Assembly (NCBI RefSeq): GCF_000427785.1
Contig: NZ_ATYR01000005.1
Location: 147,538-211,537, forward strand
DNA: 64,000 nt
Source: Massilia alkalitolerans DSM 17462
GTDB taxonomy: Bacteria > Pseudomonadota > Gammaproteobacteria > Burkholderiales > Burkholderiaceae_D
Reading direction: 5' to 3'
The notes beneath the pieces were generated by a model. That model was given only the letters and a program-made list of their open reading frames with translations. It did no database searches and had not been told where the DNA came from. The translations under genes and the position numbers were made by a program. Positions 1 through 10,041 of this stretch are shown here, in pieces (position 1 is the first letter of the stretch; each line of letters opens with the position of its first letter).

Positions 1-267
1 GCGGATGGCGGCCGCCATGGCCAGCGCGATGCCGGTGTTGCCGCTGGTCGCTTCGATCAGGGTATCGCCCGGCTTGATCTGGCCGCGCTCTTCGGCGCCG
101 CGCAGCATGGACATGGCGGCGCGGTCCTTCACCGAACCGGCCGGATTGTTGCCTTCGAGCTTGCCGAGGATGATGTTGTTGCGGGCAGCCGCGTCCGCGC
201 CGGGCAGGCGCACCAGCTGCACCAGCGGGGTATTGCCGATCGTGTCTTCGATGGTCTTGTAAGCCAT
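1..267 (-). CDS. cysM: cysteine synthase B, N-terminal part (cut by window edge)
   Basis: Only the first 89 residues are inside the window; the gene continues leftward. The protein begins [18 protein letters not shown] and contains [10 protein letters not shown], the segment with the PLP-binding lysine of the cysteine synthase fold, followed by [12 protein letters not shown], the substrate-loop motif of this family. CysM makes cysteine (or S-sulfocysteine from thiosulfate) from O-acetylserine with PLP in the cytoplasm. The insertion between the TPLVQL and [10 protein letters not shown] motifs and the double-Asn start of that motif fit CysM better than CysK; this is inference from memory of the families. 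In related genomes cysM lies close to the rfaE1/hldD and ComEA-like genes, which agrees with the neighbourhood here. Confidence 0.9.
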   Translation of the reverse strand, partial: MAYKTIEDTIGNTPLVQLVRLPGADAAARNNIILGKLEGNNPAGSVKDRAAMSMLRGAEERGQIKPGDTLIEATSGNTGIALAMAAAIR

Positions 268-340
268 TCCTTGCTCTCTCGCGATTTCCTAAACCGCTAT
301 TTTAATCCGGACAGCAAGGTGGCGTATTTGTCGGGCTTCG

Positions 341-518
341 TCCGTAGGGTGGCGCGGCTCCACTACGCATCATGATCTGGCGGGATTGTATGCGCCGCCC
401 ACGCGTTCAAGCACGATTCGAACAGCCGGCGCGTCTGTTCTTGCGAGAGTTGAACGCGTGGGCGGCGCAAGCGCCAGCGGCAGTGCATGCCAGACGATGG
501 AGCCGCCCACCCTACGGA
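341..518. repeat. nested inverted-repeat element between cysM and the M28 peptidase gene
   Basis: Bases 391-410 are the exact reverse complement of 450-469 (20 bp). Outside them, 341-362 and 498-518 are reverse complements apart from one missing base. The outer arms contain CCGTAGGGTGGC-type sequence. The whole 178-bp unit can fold as a cruciform or long hairpin. It sits in the space between two genes both reading leftward and contains no convincing gene. It resembles the short palindromic repeats that are dispersed in many proteobacterial genomes, but only one copy is in this window, so its repeat status is inference. Confidence 0.7.
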
Positions 519-521
519 AAA

Positions 522-1904
522 TCAGCGCTGCGGCAGCGGATAGGTGGCGACGCTCACGTTGCCGTCCTTGTCGACTGCCTGCACGCCGAAGAACACGTTG
601 TCCTTCGACAGGTCGACGGTCGCTTCAAGCACGTTGCCGACCCACTTCGAACCCTGCCACTCGCTGGCGGTGGTGTCGCGCCAGACGATGCGGTAGCCCG
701 CCAGGTCCGGTTCGGCATTCGCCTGCCACACCAGGGTCGAGTCGTTGGTCAGCTTGTCGGTGCGCAACTTGACGTTCTGCGGCGCGGCCGGGGCCAGCGC
801 CAGCGAGGCCAGCGCCGCGGCGTTCACCTTGGTCACCTTGGCGATGTAGTCGTAATCATTAAACTCGATCAGGTCGCCGTAGACCTTGCCGTTTTCGGTA
901 CGCAGGTCCTGGTGCTGGTGCGCGAAGTCCTCGGCCGGCTCGGTGAAGCGCAGCGCGGCGTAGCCCTGCTCCAGGAAAGGCATGTGGTCGCCGCCGCGCA
1001 GGTAGCGGTCGGCGCGGTGGATCAGCGACACCTTGAAGCCCTTCACGTAGCGCTCGCCCATCTCCTTGGTGTGGCGGCCCAGCTGGCGCGAGAGCGAGTC
1101 GCTGTCGCCGCCGGTGGCCACCAGCTGGCGCACGGTCTCGCTCATTTCCTTGGTGGCCGGGATGCTCTGCGAGAACAGACGCACCTGCTTGTTGTCCACC
1201 TTGCCATTGTCGGCGCGCGAGCTGCCGATGATGTCGTTGGTGTACATGCCGGCGATGTTCAGGTTCTTCTGGCGCGCCTGGGTGGCCCAGTGGCGCGCAC
1301 CCAGCAGGCCCTGCTCTTCGGCGGCCACCGCCATGAAGACGATGGTGGCGTCGAACTTGTGCTTGGCCATCACGCAGGCCAGTTCCATGGTGGCCGCGGT
1401 GCCGGAAGCGTCGTCGTTGGCGCCCGGGGCGTCCGCCGTGTAGTTCATCACGTCGCTGACGCGCGAATCATAGTGGCCGCTGACCACGTAGATGCGGTCC
1501 TTCGAGGCTTCCTGGATGCCCGGCAGCGTGGCGACCACGTTGACGATCTCGGTCGGGCGCGAGATGCGTGCCGATACCGGGGCAATGTGGCTGTCGAAAG
1601 ACACCTCTAGCTTCGTGCCGGCGCCGCAGCGCTCGAGTTCCGCCTTGATCCAGCGGCGGGCGGCGCCGATGCCGCGGGTGTCAGATTCCGTTTCCGACAT
1701 CGTGTGCCGGGTGCCGAAGCTGACCAGCTTGGCGACGTAGCCTTCCATGCGCTTGGCCGAGATCTCGGCGAGGATCTTGTTGATCTGGGGCTGCTGGCGC
1801 TTGAAGTCTGGCGCTGCCGGGGTGGCCGGTGCGGCGCTTGCTCCACCGGCGCTAACGGCGAGCAGTGCGGCCAGCAGAGAGGAAGAGATGCGGGCGTGAG
1901 GCAT
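522..1904 (-). CDS. exported M28-family zinc aminopeptidase with C-terminal Fn3-like domain
   Basis: The 460-residue protein starts with a signal peptide (hydrophobic to about residue 20, then GASA). The M28 peptidase domain covers about residues 55-350. Visible metal-binding motifs are SGHYDSR (His144), GANDDASG (Asp164/165), VAAEEQGLLGA (Glu196/197), YTND (Asp224) and a late DHMPFLEQGY histidine motif. These fit a co-catalytic two-zinc aminopeptidase that removes N-terminal residues from peptides in the periplasm or outside the cell. The last 85 residues (from about 375) look like a fibronectin type III fold, with PQNVKL...STLVWQAN...GYRIVWRD. Substrate preference cannot be read. It stands alone, separated from cysM by a large palindrome and from the chemoreceptor gene by about 115 bases. 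Confidence 0.88.
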   Translation of the reverse strand: MPHARISSSLLAALLAVSAGGASAAPATPAAPDFKRQQPQINKILAEISAKRMEGYVAKLVSFGTRHTMSETESDTRGIGAARRWIKAELERCGAGTKLEVSFDSHIAPVSARISRPTEIVNVVATLPGIQEASKDRIYVVSGHYDSRVSDVMNYTADAPGANDDASGTAATMELACVMAKHKFDATIVFMAVAAEEQGLLGARHWATQARQKNLNIAGMYTNDIIGSSRADNGKVDNKQVRLFSQSIPATKEMSETVRQLVATGGDSDSLSRQLGRHTKEMGERYVKGFKVSLIHRADRYLRGGDHMPFLEQGYAALRFTEPAEDFAHQHQDLRTENGKVYGDLIEFNDYDYIAKVTKVNAAALASLALAPAAPQNVKLRTDKLTNDSTLVWQANAEPDLAGYRIVWRDTTASEWQGSKWVGNVLEATVDLSKDNVFFGVQAVDKDGNVSVATYPLPQR

Positions 1905-2019
1905 GAGTACCTTTCTGGTTTATGAAGTGCAAATCACATGTACATCTTCTCATGCGGATTGATCGGTGTCAGTCAATACATCTGACACGCGCGCCAGTCA
2001 GATGCCATCCACGTCCCGA

Positions 2020-3642
2020 TCAGGGCGCGGCGATCGCCAGCCGTGCAGGGGCCGCAAGCGCGCCGTCGTTGGCCGCCTCCAGGCGGAACACGCTCACCAC
2101 CTGTGCCAGCCGCTCGGCCTCTTCTTCCAGCGCCGCCGCGGCCGCCGTCGCCTGCTGCACCAGCGCCGCGTTCTGGCGGGTGGCCTCGTCCATCTGGCCG
2201 ATGGCTTCGTTGACCTGGCCGATGCCGGCGCTCTGCTCGGCGCTGGCGCGGCTGATCTCGGCCATGATGTCGGTCACGCGGCGCACCGAGGCCACGATGT
2301 CGTTCATCGTGCTGCCCGCTTCGTCCACCAGGCGCGCACCCGCATCGACACGCTCGACCGAGCTGCCGATCAGACCCTTGATCTCCCTGGCCGCGCTCGC
2401 CGAGCGCTGCGCCAGGTTGCGCACTTCGGTCGCCACCACGGCAAAGCCGCGGCCCTGCTCCCCGGCACGCGCCGCCTCCACGGCGGCGTTCAGCGCCAGG
2501 ATATTGGTCTGGAAGGCGATGCCGTCGATGACGCCGATGATGTCGACGATCCGCTTCGACGAATCGTTGATCGAGGCCATGGTCTCGACCACCTGGGACA
2601 CCACCATGCCGCCGCGCAGGGCGACTTCAGACGCCGATTCCGCCAGCGCGTTGGCCTGGCGTGCGTTGTCGGCGTTCTGGCGCACGGTGGCGGTGAGCTG
2701 CTCGACCGAGGCGGTGGTCGCTTCCAGCGTGCCGGCCTGGCGTTCGGTACGGTGCGACAGGTCGCGGTTGCCGTCGGCGATCTCGGTCGAGACGCTGGCC
2801 ATGTTCAGGGTGCCGTGCCGCACCTGGCCGACGATGGCGACCAGGCTGTCGCGCATGCCCTTCATGGCGAACAGCAGGCTTCTGCTGTCGCCCGCGGCGG
2901 TCTCGATCTTCACACCCAGGTCACCGGCGGCGATGGCCCTGACGATCGATGCCGCGTAGTCGGGCTGGCCGCCGAGCTGGCGCAGCAGGCCGCGCGTGAT
3001 GATCCAGGCGCCCGTTGCGCCGACGGCGATCGCACCGAGGCACAGCAGGGTCATCCAGCCGAAGAAGCCCGATGCCATCTTGCGGGCGCCCGACGCTTCC
3101 AGGTTGTTCTGCTTTTCCTGCATGTCGATGAAGGCGTTGATGCTGGCCAGCCAATCCACGAAGGCGGGCGCCGCCCCCTGCGACAGCAGCGCGGCGGCTT
3201 CATGCGCCTGGCCGGCGGCATGCAGCGCGATCACGCGTTCGATCAGCGGCCTGGTGCGGCGCTCCTGTTCCTTGATCGCCTCCAGTGCCGCCGTTTCGGC
3301 TGGCTGAATATCCTTCAGCTCCCGGAACAACTTGTCCATCGGCTCGGCCGAACGGGTATAGTTTTCGTCCAGCACCTGGATCAGCTTGACCGGCGCCGCG
3401 GCCGCGGCCGGATCGGCTGCCAGCACCACGTCGCGCAGTGCGATGGCGCGGTCATGGACGCTGCCGCGGAAGTTGATCGCGTAGCGCTGCTTGACGTTGT
3501 TGACCTCGTTGATATGGTTAAGGATGCTGTCGATGTCGCCGACGCGGCTGATGGCGAGCGCGGTCAGGACGATCATCAGGAAGAACACGGCGCCGTAGCC
3601 CACAGCCAGGCGAGTACCAATGGTAAGGGACTTCTTTTTCAT
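2020..3642 (-). CDS. methyl-accepting chemotaxis protein
   Basis: The 540-residue receptor has a TM helix at about residues 8-30, a four-helix-bundle type periplasmic domain to about 190, a second TM helix at about 192-215, a HAMP region, and a cytoplasmic signalling domain. The hairpin tip is the highly conserved stretch with [20 protein letters not shown] followed by [20 protein letters not shown], which contacts CheA and CheW. The sensory part has [19 protein letters not shown], the pattern typical of Burkholderiales receptors of the 4HB_MCP type. The C-terminus is Ala-rich and lacks a visible CheR/CheB-tethering pentapeptide. The ligand is unknown. No other chemotaxis gene is near, so it is an orphan receptor locus. 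Confidence 0.93.
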   Translation of the reverse strand: MKKKSLTIGTRLAVGYGAVFFLMIVLTALAISRVGDIDSILNHINEVNNVKQRYAINFRGSVHDRAIALRDVVLAADPAAAAAPVKLIQVLDENYTRSAEPMDKLFRELKDIQPAETAALEAIKEQERRTRPLIERVIALHAAGQAHEAAALLSQGAAPAFVDWLASINAFIDMQEKQNNLEASGARKMASGFFGWMTLLCLGAIAVGATGAWIITRGLLRQLGGQPDYAASIVRAIAAGDLGVKIETAAGDSRSLLFAMKGMRDSLVAIVGQVRHGTLNMASVSTEIADGNRDLSHRTERQAGTLEATTASVEQLTATVRQNADNARQANALAESASEVALRGGMVVSQVVETMASINDSSKRIVDIIGVIDGIAFQTNILALNAAVEAARAGEQGRGFAVVATEVRNLAQRSASAAREIKGLIGSSVERVDAGARLVDEAGSTMNDIVASVRRVTDIMAEISRASAEQSAGIGQVNEAIGQMDEATRQNAALVQQATAAAAALEEEAERLAQVVSVFRLEAANDGALAAPARLAIAAP

Positions 3643-3795
3643 GGATGAATCTCAGTGTCGCAAACGAAAAACTAACAAGAAAACAACGTTCATTTCCCAG
3701 GGGAAACAACTATAGCACGAGCGTGTTTTAAATGCTCAAATTCGTCATTTATTTTGTGTGAAGATGCGGGTCAATCCCGTGTGGGACACAGCACC

Positions 3796-4041
3796 ATGCC
3801 TGAACATCGCATTTTCGGGACGCCTTTCGCCAAGGTGTATCCGATCTACGTCCAGAAGGCGGCAAGGAAGAACCGGACCAGGGAAGAAGTCGACCAGCTT
3901 GTCTGCTGGCTGACGGGCTACGATGAGGCCGGGCTACAGCGGCAGATCGAAGCGCAGAAGAGTGTTGCGGACTTTTTCGCCGAGAGATCCTGCGCCGTCC
4001 GCCCTCCTGAGCCTGGCCATCGGCCTTGTAACATCCGATAA
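3796..4041 (+). pseudogene. DUF2200-like protein, C-terminus lost (probable pseudogene)
   Basis: The reading frame from ATG 3796 gives MPEHRIFGTPFAKVYPIYVQ followed by KNRTREEVDQLVCWLTGYDE, the N-terminal signature I recognise as the DUF2200 family. Family members are, from memory, about 115-120 residues with a conserved second half. Here similarity stops after QKSVADFFAE and the frame ends after an unrelated, Cys/Pro/Arg-rich tail, giving only 81 residues. No continuation of the family is obvious in the other two frames before 4107. A frameshift or deletion around 3990 is the simplest explanation. A short functional variant cannot be excluded. No function is known to me. Confidence 0.6.
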
Positions 4042-4107
4042 CACAGTCGTAGCGGAACACCTGCCGGGCTCGTCTAGTATGGACACATACAGATAAGGAG
4101 TTCCATC

Positions 4108-4467
4108 ATGAAGAAACCGGCCATGTCACTGTTGTTGCTTGCGCTTGCATCGGTATCGTCTGTCGCCCTGGCAGACTCGTGGAAACATGAAAACGGCAAA
4201 GGCCGTCATGGCCGCGAATACAAGCAGGTGTATTGGGACGGACACTGCAAGGTCGAGCAAAAGTGGAAGAAAGGCGAATACAAGGAGAAGCGCAAGTGCA
4301 AACGCCCGGAGCGCCACTATGCCGACCGCCGCTACGACGAGCGCTACTATGGCCGTCCGGTCGTACAGCAACACTACTATCCCGCCAGCTCGAATTATTA
4401 CCCGGACTACGGCCGCTATGACCGCCGCAACCCGCAGGTGAACATCGACATTCGCATCCGCCAGTAA
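4108..4467 (+). CDS. small secreted basic, Tyr/Arg-rich protein of unknown function
   Basis: The 119-residue protein has a clear signal peptide (MKKPAMSLLLLALASVSSVA, cleavage after ALA) and the mature part is strongly basic. It has two cysteines, in GHCKVEQ and KRKCKRPE, which may form a disulfide, then a Tyr/Arg-rich tail with YYGRPVVQQHYYP and a final VNIDIRIRQ beta-strand. An AAGGAG ribosome site lies seven to eight bases before ATG 4108. I do not recognise an assigned function. Many short periplasmic proteins of this type in Burkholderiales have similar YDERYY-type tails. The gene ends in a strong hairpin shared with the convergent helix-hairpin-helix gene. Confidence 0.75.
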   Translation: MKKPAMSLLLLALASVSSVALADSWKHENGKGRHGREYKQVYWDGHCKVEQKWKKGEYKEKRKCKRPERHYADRRYDERYYGRPVVQQHYYPASSNYYPDYGRYDRRNPQVNIDIRIRQ

Positions 4468-4490
4468 GCGGGCATCCCGGCTGCGATAAA

Positions 4491-4514
4491 AAAACCCGCG
4501 TCGCCGCGGGTTTT
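4491..4514. terminator. bidirectional rho-independent terminator
   Basis: Ten-base perfect stem (4491-4500 with 4505-4514), four-base loop, with A tract on the left and T tract on the right, between two convergent genes. Confidence 0.88.
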
Positions 4515-4519
4515 CTTTC

Positions 4520-4879
4520 TTACATTGCTGCCTTCTGCTCGGCCGGCTTGTCCTTGCCTGCCGCCTTGGCCGAGGTCTTCTCGGCCTTGGCCGGCTTGGC
4601 GGCCCCGGCTTCCATCTGCTTGCCATTGACGGTCAGCCCGGCCTCGGACAGCTTCATGGCCTTCTTGTCGCCCACGCCCTTGACGCGCTGCTGGAAGTCC
4701 GCCCAGTCCTTGAACTCGCCCTTGGCGCGCTCATCGAGGATCATCTTCGACATGCTCGGACCCACGCCCTTGATGCCGTCCAGCGCGGCCGCATCGGCCT
4801 TGTTGACGTCGACCTGGGCGAAGGCAATACCGGTCGAAGCGACCAGCGCGGCAATAGCGAATACCAGTTTCTTGATCAT
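4520..4879 (-). CDS. periplasmic helix-hairpin-helix (ComEA-like) protein
   Basis: The start is set at 4879 because a GGAGAA ribosome site lies just upstream and the protein then begins with a signal peptide, MIKKLVFAIAALVASTGIAF. The mature 119-residue product has a helix-hairpin-helix pair: VDVNKADAAALDGIKGVGPS and FQQRVKGVGDKKAMKLSEAG. In ComEA such motifs bind DNA without sequence specificity during uptake. The C-terminal 35 residues are Lys/Ala-rich (PAKAEKTSAKAAGKDKP) and resemble histone-like tails, a further sign of nucleic-acid binding. A role in competence is inference: many Burkholderiales have several short ComEA-like proteins of unproved function. Confidence 0.85.
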   Translation of the reverse strand: MIKKLVFAIAALVASTGIAFAQVDVNKADAAALDGIKGVGPSMSKMILDERAKGEFKDWADFQQRVKGVGDKKAMKLSEAGLTVNGKQMEAGAAKPAKAEKTSAKAAGKDKPAEQKAAM

Positions 4880-4981
4880 TGAATGTTCTCCGTAAGTTCT
4901 CGTACGATGGACGGCGGCGCCATCCATCCACGCACTAACGGAGCTGCCGGTCCTGCGTTGACGGCCCGGCCTTGAGCGAAC

Positions 4982-5959
4982 TCAAGCGGTGAAGAGTTCC
5001 TCGCGGGTGACGGTGGCCGTACCCAGCTTGCCGACCACGATGCCGCCGGCGCGGTTGGCGGTGGCCAGGGCTTCGTCCAGCTGCGCGCCCGCGCCCAGCA
5101 TCGCGGCGAGCGTCGCGATGACGGTGTCGCCCGCGCCCGAGACGTCGAACACTTCGCGCGCGTCGGCGTGCACGTGCAGCACCTCGTTCTCGCTGTACAG
5201 GCTCATGCCCTCTTCGGAACGGGTCACCAGCAATGCCGTCAGGCCCAGTTCGGCGCGCAGGCGTTGCGCCTTCTCGGTCAATTGCTCTTCGGTCTTCCAG
5301 GCGCCCACCACGCGCTGCAGTTCCGAACGGTTCGGCGTCAGGATGGTCGCCCCCCGGTAGGGAGTGAAATCGTCGCCCTTCGGGTCGACCAACACGATCT
5401 TGCCGGCCGTGCGCGCCTCGCGCACCATGTCGGCCACGTTCACCAGCGCGCCCTTGTTGTAGTCGGACAGGATCACCACGTCGTAGTCGGGCAGCAGCGC
5501 GCGGAACTGGTCGAGCTTGTCACGCAGCACGGTCTCGGTCGGCGCGTCCTCGAAGTCGATGCGCACCATCTGCTGCTGGCGGCCGATGACGCGCAGCTTG
5601 ATGATGGTCGAGATGGCGTCGTCGCGCTTCATGTAGCTATGGATCGATGCTTCACGCAGGAGCTTCTCGACTTCTTCTCCCGCTTCGTCCTTGCCGGTAA
5701 TGCCGAGCAGGCCCGTATGCGCGCCCAGCGCGGCGGCATTGCGCGCCACGTTGGCGGCGCCGCCCAGGCGCTCCTCGCGGCGCTCGATGCGCACCACCGG
5801 CACCGGCGCTTCCGGCGAAATGCGCGAGACGTCGCCGAACCAGTAGCGGTCGAGCATGACGTCGCCCACCACGAGCAGGCGCACGCTGGAGAGTTCGGGG
5901 GCCGCCTCGCGGCGGAAGCTGTCTGCCGCCAGCAGGCGGCTCGGGATCGGATGCGTCAT
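4982..5959 (-). CDS. rfaE1: D-glycero-beta-D-manno-heptose-7-phosphate kinase
   Basis: The start MTHPIPSRLLAADSF at 5959 lies 15 bases after the lapB stop; the open frame runs further upstream but only inside lapB. The 325-residue protein is a PfkB-family sugar kinase, with GDVMLDRYWFGDVSRISPEA at the N-terminus, GGAANVARNAAALG in the substrate region, DPKGDDF, LTPNRSEL, and the catalytic anion-hole motif DVSGAGDT near the C-terminus. It phosphorylates heptose-7-phosphate at C1 in ADP-heptose synthesis for LPS inner core. The nucleotidyltransferase half found in E. coli HldE is absent, which is the usual split arrangement (rfaE1/hldA plus rfaE2/hldC) in betaproteobacteria. It probably shares a transcript with lapA and lapB. 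Confidence 0.93.
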   Translation of the reverse strand: MTHPIPSRLLAADSFRREAAPELSSVRLLVVGDVMLDRYWFGDVSRISPEAPVPVVRIERREERLGGAANVARNAAALGAHTGLLGITGKDEAGEEVEKLLREASIHSYMKRDDAISTIIKLRVIGRQQQMVRIDFEDAPTETVLRDKLDQFRALLPDYDVVILSDYNKGALVNVADMVREARTAGKIVLVDPKGDDFTPYRGATILTPNRSELQRVVGAWKTEEQLTEKAQRLRAELGLTALLVTRSEEGMSLYSENEVLHVHADAREVFDVSGAGDTVIATLAAMLGAGAQLDEALATANRAGGIVVGKLGTATVTREELFTA

Positions 5960-5973
5960 AGGGTAAGGCTGCG

Positions 5974-7149
5974 TCAGTTCATCACATTGAGTTCTTCGGT
6001 GCGGCGCGGCGGATAGGTTTCCCAGCGGCTGCAGCCAGGGCACTGCCAGTAGAACTGGCGCGCCTTGAAGCCGCAGTGGCTGCACTGGTAGCGCGCCAGC
6101 TTCTGGGTGTAGCGCTGCACCAGGTTCTTGACCATGGACAGCTCTTCCCACACTTCGGTGCGGGCCTCCATCAGGTGCGCCTCGAGCAGTTTATCCAGGC
6201 CCAGCAGGGTCGGGTTGCGGCGCAGCTCCTCGACCACCAGCTGTTTGGCCGCTTCCACGCCGTCGAGTTCGATCACGGCCTTGAACACCACCTCGATCAG
6301 GTCAATCGACGATGCTTCGGCCAGGTAGGAACGCAGCAGGTTGACGCCTTCCTGTGGTCTACCTACTTTGCGGTAGCCATCCATTAAACGTTGGGCCACC
6401 AGGGCCACGTGCGGCACGCTCTGCTGCTCGACGCGGCGCCAGGTGACCAGGGCCGCCTCGGTATCGCCCTGGGCCAGCTGGGCGTCGCCGATCAGGATGG
6501 TGGCGCGCACGCTGGAGCGGTCGGCCAGCAAGGCCTTGTCGAGCAGCTGCATGGCGTCGCTCGGCTGCAGGTGCACCAGGGCATCCTGGGCCAGCTCGCA
6601 GTAGAACTGGGCGATTTCCTTCTGGCGCGCGCCGGCGCCGGACTCCTGCAGGCCGTTGGCGACGTCGATCGCGCGGCGCCATTCCTTTTCGCGCTGGTAG
6701 ATTTCCAGAAGCGCGCGCCGCGCCTGCACCTCGAAGGGGGTGTCGACCAGCAGGTTGAAGGTTTCCTCGGCGCGGTCGAGCAGGCCGGCCTTCAGGTAGT
6801 CCATGCCGAGTTCGTACTGGGCGTGGGCCTTCTGCTCGCCCGGCAGGTCGGGACGCGCCAGCAGGTTCTGGTGAACGCGGATGGCGCGTTCGGTCTCGCC
6901 GCGGCGGCGGAACAGGTTGCCGAGGGCAAAGTGCATGTCGGCCGATTCGGGATCGAGCTTGACGATCTCGATGAAGGAATCGATGGCCTTGTCCGGCTGG
7001 TCGTTGAGCAGGTGGTTCAGGCCCTTGAAGTAGCCGCGCGGCAGGGTGCGCGATTCGAAGACCAGCGAATTGATGTCGACGCGGGCGGCAATCCAGCCGA
7101 GGCCGAAGAAGAATGGGATGCCGAGCAGCATCCAGAGTTCGAATTCCAT
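5974..7149 (-). CDS. lapB: lipopolysaccharide assembly protein B
   Basis: The 391-residue protein has an N-terminal membrane anchor (about residues 5-22, ELWMLLGIPFFFGLGWIAAR), then about nine TPR-type helical repeats, for example residues with SADMHFALGNLFRRRGETER, and a C-terminal rubredoxin-like metal site with two CxxC pairs, YQCSHCGFKAR and YWQCPGCSRW. This order is diagnostic of LapB (YciM). In E. coli LapB directs FtsH to degrade LpxC and so balances LPS and phospholipid synthesis at the inner membrane. It lies between lapA and rfaE1, so LPS-amount control and heptose supply are co-expressed. The rfaE1 start follows after 14 bases. Confidence 0.96.
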   Translation of the reverse strand: MEFELWMLLGIPFFFGLGWIAARVDINSLVFESRTLPRGYFKGLNHLLNDQPDKAIDSFIEIVKLDPESADMHFALGNLFRRRGETERAIRVHQNLLARPDLPGEQKAHAQYELGMDYLKAGLLDRAEETFNLLVDTPFEVQARRALLEIYQREKEWRRAIDVANGLQESGAGARQKEIAQFYCELAQDALVHLQPSDAMQLLDKALLADRSSVRATILIGDAQLAQGDTEAALVTWRRVEQQSVPHVALVAQRLMDGYRKVGRPQEGVNLLRSYLAEASSIDLIEVVFKAVIELDGVEAAKQLVVEELRRNPTLLGLDKLLEAHLMEARTEVWEELSMVKNLVQRYTQKLARYQCSHCGFKARQFYWQCPGCSRWETYPPRRTEELNVMN

Positions 7150-7181
7150 GTGTTCTTGTTCTGTGTTGGCGCCTGGACGGC

Positions 7182-7499
7182 TTATTGGGCCAGCTTCTGC
7201 GCCGGGTTCACGGCATCCGGGGTCGGCTGGGCGCTGCCCGTGCCGGCGGCGCTCTGCAGGGCCTGGATGGTGTTCTTGTGCTGCGAGGTCTGGCGGCGCT
7301 GGCGGAACACGGTCGGGGTCAGCGCCAGGATGCCGAGGGCGGCGCCGGCAACGAAGAAGGCCAGCAGCATCAGCACGAGGGGGCCGCGCAGTTCATAGTT
7401 GAGGAAGAAATGCAGGTCGACTTCCTGCGTGTTCTTCAGGGCGAAGCCGAAGAACAGGACGAACAGGATGACGCCAACAATGGAGGAGACAAATTTCAT
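7182..7499 (-). CDS. lapA: lipopolysaccharide assembly protein A (DUF1049)
   Basis: I place the start at 7499 (MKFVSSIVGVILFVLFFGF); the frame is open upstream but that part would not leave a membrane-inserting N-terminus. The 105-residue protein has two TM helices (about residues 3-22 and 41-62), the LapA hallmark ALKNTQEVDLHFF in between, and a short charged cytoplasmic tail (RQRRQTSQ). LapA works with LapB at the inner membrane in LPS assembly. The gene lies 32 bases ahead of lapB. A terminator hairpin upstream (7621-7650) separates it from ihfB, so a promoter for lapA-lapB-rfaE1 is expected between 7500 and 7620, though I see no convincing boxes. Confidence 0.92.
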   Translation of the reverse strand: MKFVSSIVGVILFVLFFGFALKNTQEVDLHFFLNYELRGPLVLMLLAFFVAGAALGILALTPTVFRQRRQTSQHKNTIQALQSAAGTGSAQPTPDAVNPAQKLAQ

Positions 7500-7620
7500 C
7501 AGCAGTGCCCGCTGGGTGAGTGCGCAATTGGGTGCACAAAGGCGAAGTGTCGCATATCCAACATGATATTTCAAAAGCCGAGCTGGCGCTGCCCCGGCAA
7601 GCAGCCGGCAAGGCACGAAA

Positions 7621-7650
7621 AAAAACGGCATCCCGAAGGACGCCGTTTTT
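7621..7650 (-). terminator. rho-independent terminator after ihfB
   Basis: AAAAACGGC at 7621-7629 pairs with GCCGTTTTT at 7642-7650; an inner TCC/GGA pair closes a CGAA tetraloop. Read leftward it gives a stem followed by a T run, about 50 bases past the ihfB stop. Confidence 0.82.
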
Positions 7651-7698
7651 GTCTGCCTGCGGCAGACTCTGCCAGACAGCAGACGACTTCAGGGAGAC

Positions 7699-8004
7699 TC
7701 AATCCTCGATGATCGGCTGCCCGACCATCGCGTCCACCCGCTCGCGCAACTGCTTGCCCGGCTTGAAGTGGGGCACCCGTTTTTCGGGCACCATCACCTT
7801 GTCGCCGGACTTCGGGTTGCGGCCGATGCGTGGGGGCCGGCTGTTCAGCGCAAAGCTGCCGAAACCACGGATCTCGATGCGTTGCCCGGTCGCCAGGGCG
7901 TTGGTCATCGCATCGAGGATGGTCTTGACGGCAAACTCGGCATCTTTCGCCACCAGCTGAGAATAGCGCTCAGCCAGGCGGTTGATCAGCTCGGACTTGG
8001 TCAT
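7699..8004 (-). CDS. ihfB: integration host factor beta subunit
   Basis: The 101-residue protein begins [17 protein letters not shown] and contains the HU/IHF beta-arm signature [20 protein letters not shown] with the proline that intercalates into DNA, and [16 protein letters not shown] before it. It pairs with IhfA to bend DNA at specific sites in recombination, replication and promoter activation. The gene follows rpsA after 20 bases, the common order in beta- and gammaproteobacteria, and ends at a strong terminator. Confidence 0.97.
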   Translation of the reverse strand: MTKSELINRLAERYSQLVAKDAEFAVKTILDAMTNALATGQRIEIRGFGSFALNSRPPRIGRNPKSGDKVMVPEKRVPHFKPGKQLRERVDAMVGQPIIED

Positions 8005-8024
8005 CTGGTCGCCTCGAAAAGGAA

Positions 8025-9731
<1,707 letters not shown>

Positions 9732-9855
9732 AAAGGTTATTACTCGAGTTAGCCCAGCAGGCCGGCGATGGTGCGGACTGAACTGGGGTTAGGTTGAAAC
9801 ACACCTGCAGCGACAGGATTGCCGTTGCAGGCACCAACAAGGACAACGCGCCTTC

Positions 9856-9991
9856 GCACGTCGTCCCGGCGAAGGCCAGAAACGATGCCACTGGCATTGT
9901 TTCTCCAAGTTGTCAGCGCAGCCACCATGGCGATGACTCGAGCCGACGGCGGCGCACCGAACTTGGATTCCGGCCTGCGCCGGAATGACGG
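9856..9991. repeat. dispersed inverted-repeat element, copy A
   Basis: The left arm (9856-9879, GCACGTCGTCCCGGCGAAGG) and right arm (9960-9991, ATTCCGGCCTGCGCCGGAAT with TGACGG) belong to the common GTCATTCCGGC...GCCGGAAT repeat type. The same arms recur at 35776-35884 and 47879-47990. It fills most of the 310-base gap between rpsA and cmk; I see no gene in that gap, only the likely rpsA leader at its left side. Confidence 0.7.
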
Positions 9992-10041
9992 TCTTGAAGC
10001 TAACTACGCTTCTCAAACCGCCATTTCAAAACTTTTGCTGC

